Program-made: the position numbers and the translations under genes
Notes under the pieces: generated by a model
Databases searched by the model: none
What the model was told of the DNA's origin: nothing
The model's input: only the letters and a program-made list of their open reading frames with translations
Shown: positions 5,410 through 7,776 of the stretch, piece by piece
Position numbering within the stretch: the first letter of the stretch is position 1
Layout: every line of letters starts with the position of its first letter
DNA from: Caldilineaceae bacterium
GTDB lineage: Bacteria; Chloroflexota; Anaerolineae; Caldilineales; Caldilineaceae
Reading direction: 5' to 3'
DNA length: 7,776 bases
Assembly (NCBI GenBank): GCA_015494005.1
Contig: WGCB01000509.1
Span: 1 to 7,776, forward strand

Positions 5410-7620
5410 ATGCACAGACACCGCTTTGGGGTACTCTGGAGTGTCCTGCTCGTCCTGGTGCTGTTGCTGAGCGCCTGCGCGCCCACCCAGGCGCCGGCCG
5501 AGAAGGCGCCCGCGGAGGCTCCAGCAGAGGAGGCCGCACCCGCCCAGGCCATGGAAGAGCCGCTGAAAGTGGCCTTCATCTACGTAGCGCCCATCGGTGA
5601 CCTGGGCTGGACCTGGGCCCACGATCAAGGTCGCCTCTATCTGGAGGAGCAGCTGGGCGACAAGGTGGAGACCGCCTACGTGGAGAGCGTGCCCGAGGGT
5701 CCGGACGCGGAGCGGGTGATCCGAGACTTCGCCCAGAAGGGCTACAAGCTCATCATCACCACCAGCTTCGGCTACATGGACCCCACCATCACCGTGGCCA
5801 AGGAGTTCCCGGACACCTATTTCGTCCACATCTCCGGCTTCAAGACCGCGCCCAACGTGAGCACCGCCTTCGGGCGCATGTACCAGCCCCGCTACCTGAG
5901 CGGCCTGGTAGCCGGCTCCATGACCAAGAGCAACATCATCGGCTACGTGGCCGCCTTCCCCATCCCCGAGGTGATCCGGGGCATCAACGCCTTCACCCTG
6001 GGCGTGCGGGAGGTCAACCCGGATGCCGAGGTGCGGGTGGTCTGGACCAACACCTGGTTCGGCCCGCCGGAGGAGAAGGAGGCCGCGGAGGCGCTCCTGG
6101 ACCAGGGCGCGGATGTCATCGCCCAGCACCAGGACACCACCGAGCCCCAGAAGGCCGCCGCGGAGCGAGGCGCCTACAGCATCGGCTACGACAGCGACAT
6201 GCGGGCCTTTGTGGGCGACACCGTCCTCACCAGCCCGATCTGGAACTGGGGGCCGGTCTACGTCATGTTCGCGGAGCAGGTCCTGAACGGCACCTGGAAG
6301 AGCCAGCAGTTCTGGGGCGGCATGGACACCGGCGTGGTGGACCTGGCTCCCTTCAGCCCCCTGGTGCCCGAGGACGTGGTCAGCATGGTCAACGAGCGCA
6401 AGCAGGCCATCATCGACGGCCAGATGGACGTCTTCTGCGGCCCTCTGGTGGGGCAGAACGGCACGGAGATCCTGCCGGAAGGCCAGTGCATGACCGACGA
6501 GCAGATGCTCAGCATGGACTACTTCCTGGAGGGTGTCGTGGGGGAGGCCCCCGGCGAAGCGGCGCCGCTGGAGGGAAAAGCAGCGCCGGCTCCTGAATCC
6601 AAGGGGACCGAGACGGGGGCCATGGGCGAACTGCCCTCCGCCGCCTTCGTCTACGTGGGTCCTGTGGGCGACTTGGGCTGGAGTTACGCCCACGATCAGG
6701 GCCGGCTTGCACTGGAAGAGATGGGGGTGAAGACAGCCTACAGCGAACTGGTGCCCGAAGGGCCCGACGCCACCCGAGTCATCCGCAACTACGCCGCGGA
6801 CGGCTGGGATGTGATCTTCGCCACCAGCTTCGGCTACATGGACAGCGTGCTGGAGGTGGCCGCGGAGTTCCCAGAGACCATCTTCATGCACGCCACCGGC
6901 TACAAGACCGCGCCCAACGTGGGCGTCTACGATGGCCGGGGCTACCAGGGCTGGTATCTCTCCGGCATGGTGGCCGGCTCCATGACCGAGTCCAACCTCC
7001 TGGGCTACATCGCCCCCTTCCCCATCCCGGAGGTGGTGCGCAACATGAACGCCTTCGCCCTGGGCGCCCGGGCCGTGAACCCGGACGTGGTGGTGCGGCC
7101 GGTCTGGATCTTCAGCTGGTTCGATCCGCCCAAGGAGCGGGAGGCGGCCCAGGCCCTCATCGACGCCGGCGCGGATGTCATCGCCCGGGAGAGCGACAGC
7201 GTGGAGCCGGACAAGCTGGCCCAGGAGAAGGGCGTCTACGTCATCGGCTACAACGCGGTAAGCCGGGACGTGGCCCCGGATGCCCTGCTCACGGCCCCGG
7301 TCTGGAACTGGGGCGTCATCTACAAGAAGGTGATCCTGGACGTGGCCAACGGCACCTGGACCAACGAGCCCATCTGGTGGGGCATGAAGGAGGGCGTCCT
7401 GGAGCTGGCCCCCATCGCCGACTTCGTCCCCGAGGACGTGGTGGCCGCGGTGGAGGAGAAACAGGCCGGCATTGTGGATGGCAGCTTCCAGCCTTTCTGT
7501 GGCCCCATCGCGGATAATACAGGTGAGCTTCGGGTGGCGGAAGGCCAGTGCATGACCGACCCCGAGCTCCTCAGCTTCGACTGGCTGGTGGATGGGGTGG
7601 AGGGCGAGATCCCGCAGTAG
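5410..7620 (+). CDS. Lipoprotein with two tandem BMP (PnrA-like) ABC-transporter substrate-binding domains
   Basis: A 736-residue surface lipoprotein. Residues 1-22 are a type II signal peptide; lipobox 'LSAC' places the lipidated cysteine at 23. An Ala/Pro/Glu linker (24-50) follows, then BMP domain 1 (about 52-377), a second low-complexity linker (378-407) and BMP domain 2 (about 409-733). Each half is a full-length BMP domain with the same landmarks: 'GDLGW..AHDQGRL' (63-76; 420-433), 'TSFGYMD' (118-124; 472-478), 'KTAPNV' (145-150; 499-504), 'FPIPEV' (183-188; 537-542), 'WNWG' (278-281; 632-635) and 'FCGP' plus 'GQCMTD' (342 and 358 onward; 696 and 712 onward). BMP proteins normally have one domain of about 330-400 residues and deliver nucleosides or related compounds to an ABC importer. 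Domain 1 keeps 'GYDSDM' (259-264); domain 2 has 'GYNAVS' (613-618), so specificity may differ. AAGGAGG (5398-5404) lies 5 nt before the ATG. No permease or ATPase genes are visible; the ligand is unproven. Confidence 0.95.
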   Translation: MHRHRFGVLWSVLLVLVLLLSACAPTQAPAEKAPAEAPAEEAAPAQAMEEPLKVAFIYVAPIGDLGWTWAHDQGRLYLEEQLGDKVETAYVESVPEGPDAERVIRDFAQKGYKLIITTSFGYMDPTITVAKEFPDTYFVHISGFKTAPNVSTAFGRMYQPRYLSGLVAGSMTKSNIIGYVAAFPIPEVIRGINAFTLGVREVNPDAEVRVVWTNTWFGPPEEKEAAEALLDQGADVIAQHQDTTEPQKAAAERGAYSIGYDSDMRAFVGDTVLTSPIWNWGPVYVMFAEQVLNGTWKSQQFWGGMDTGVVDLAPFSPLVPEDVVSMVNERKQAIIDGQMDVFCGPLVGQNGTEILPEGQCMTDEQMLSMDYFLEGVVGEAPGEAAPLEGKAAPAPESKGTETGAMGELPSAAFVYVGPVGDLGWSYAHDQGRLALEEMGVKTAYSELVPEGPDATRVIRNYAADGWDVIFATSFGYMDSVLEVAAEFPETIFMHATGYKTAPNVGVYDGRGYQGWYLSGMVAGSMTESNLLGYIAPFPIPEVVRNMNAFALGARAVNPDVVVRPVWIFSWFDPPKEREAAQALIDAGADVIARESDSVEPDKLAQEKGVYVIGYNAVSRDVAPDALLTAPVWNWGVIYKKVILDVANGTWTNEPIWWGMKEGVLELAPIADFVPEDVVAAVEEKQAGIVDGSFQPFCGPIADNTGELRVAEGQCMTDPELLSFDWLVDGVEGEIPQ
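5563..7608 (+). repeat. Intragenic tandem duplication encoding the two BMP domains
   Basis: Copy 1 is about 5563-6540 and copy 2 about 6634-7608. After a 3-codon deletion near the start of copy 2 the halves align without a gap at an offset of exactly 1062 nt (354 codons), for example 'FCGP' and 'GQCMTD' in both. By eye about half or more of the residues match. DNA identity is patchy, with exact blocks such as 23 nt at 6476-6498 and 7538-7560. Both copies keep frame and landmarks, so the second is not a decaying remnant. Confidence 0.9.
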
Positions 7621-7650
7621 GCCCGCCCCGGAACCAACTGTGCTTGCAGA

Positions 7651-7690
7651 GGGGTCTGCCGGGTCTCAGCAGGCCTGGCAGGCCCCTTTT
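7651..7690 (+). terminator. Intrinsic terminator after the BMP lipoprotein gene
   Basis: GGGGTCTGCC (7651-7660) pairs with GGCAGGCCCC (7677-7686), a 10-bp stem with one G-T wobble. The pairing can extend three more pairs inward (7661-7663 with 7674-7676). TTTT at 7687-7690 follows directly. It begins 31 nt after the stop codon, so the gene probably ends its own transcript here. Confidence 0.78.
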
Positions 7691-7776
7691 GATGGGCAGG
7701 GATGAGCGGGTGCTCCCCCTGGGAGGCATCCACATCTGCCCGTGAATTGAACGCTGCGAACGACACAATGCACTCC
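7691..7776. other. Intergenic tail with imperfect nested inverted repeats, no gene seen
   Basis: No supported coding start lies in these 86 nt. Short complementary arms nest around a GC-rich core: GGGCAG (7694-7699) with CTGCCC (7736-7741), GATG (7701-7704) with CATC (7727-7730), and TGCTCCC (7711-7717) with GGGAGGCA (7721-7728, one bulge); the last two overlap and compete. No T run follows. It may be a folded leader of a gene beyond the window, or chance pairing in GC-rich DNA. Confidence 0.3.

Noticed and set aside
5338..6891. A 517-codon minus-strand frame opposite the BMP gene
   Set aside because: It is antisense to well-conserved BMP domains, is His/Gly/Val-rich and lacks a family match, so it is a shadow of GC-rich codon use.

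Overview
This is a GC-rich stretch (long stop-free shadow frames on both strands) with four protein-coding genes, three of which encode exported or membrane proteins. Several traits point to a Chloroflexota-like bacterium, perhaps Anaerolineae or Caldilineae: a subtilase plus DUF11 protein ending in a hydrophobic 'LFLPLV' tail, a secreted lamin-tail-domain protein, and an Ala/Pro/Glu-rich lipoprotein linker. The assignment is an inference from style, not from a marker gene.

Layout. Positions 1-1688 (+) hold the 3' part of a gene whose start lies outside the window. Its product looks like the end of a PHP (CehA/McbA-type) metallohydrolase followed by a lamin-tail domain and two OB-fold-like domains. 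It converges on a secreted S8 serine peptidase (1798-4038, minus), and the two share a strong bidirectional hairpin terminator at 1718-1762. A divergent control region (4039-4285) follows. It carries a consensus-like promoter for the peptidase, a 7-bp-arm inverted repeat and a weaker promoter for an AEC-family membrane transporter (4286-5194, +). A near-consensus promoter at 5267-5296 then drives a 736-residue lipoprotein (5410-7620, +), which ends at a hairpin terminator.

The most notable item is that last gene. It encodes two complete BMP/PnrA-type ABC-transporter substrate-binding domains in tandem behind one lipobox cysteine, joined by an Ala/Pro/Gly/Glu-rich linker. The halves are clearly homologous and share near-identical DNA blocks, but the second half differs at three segments expected to line the ligand pocket. 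This suggests a two-site or two-ligand receptor, or one binding domain plus a derived one. No permease or ATPase gene is visible, and the terminator at 7651-7690 separates the gene from anything downstream.

The four genes do not form one operon; each appears to be its own transcription unit. The common theme is the cell envelope: an extracellular protease, a transporter, a surface lipoprotein for uptake and a probable exported multidomain protein. No RNA genes, insertion sequences, CRISPR arrays or phage genes were seen.
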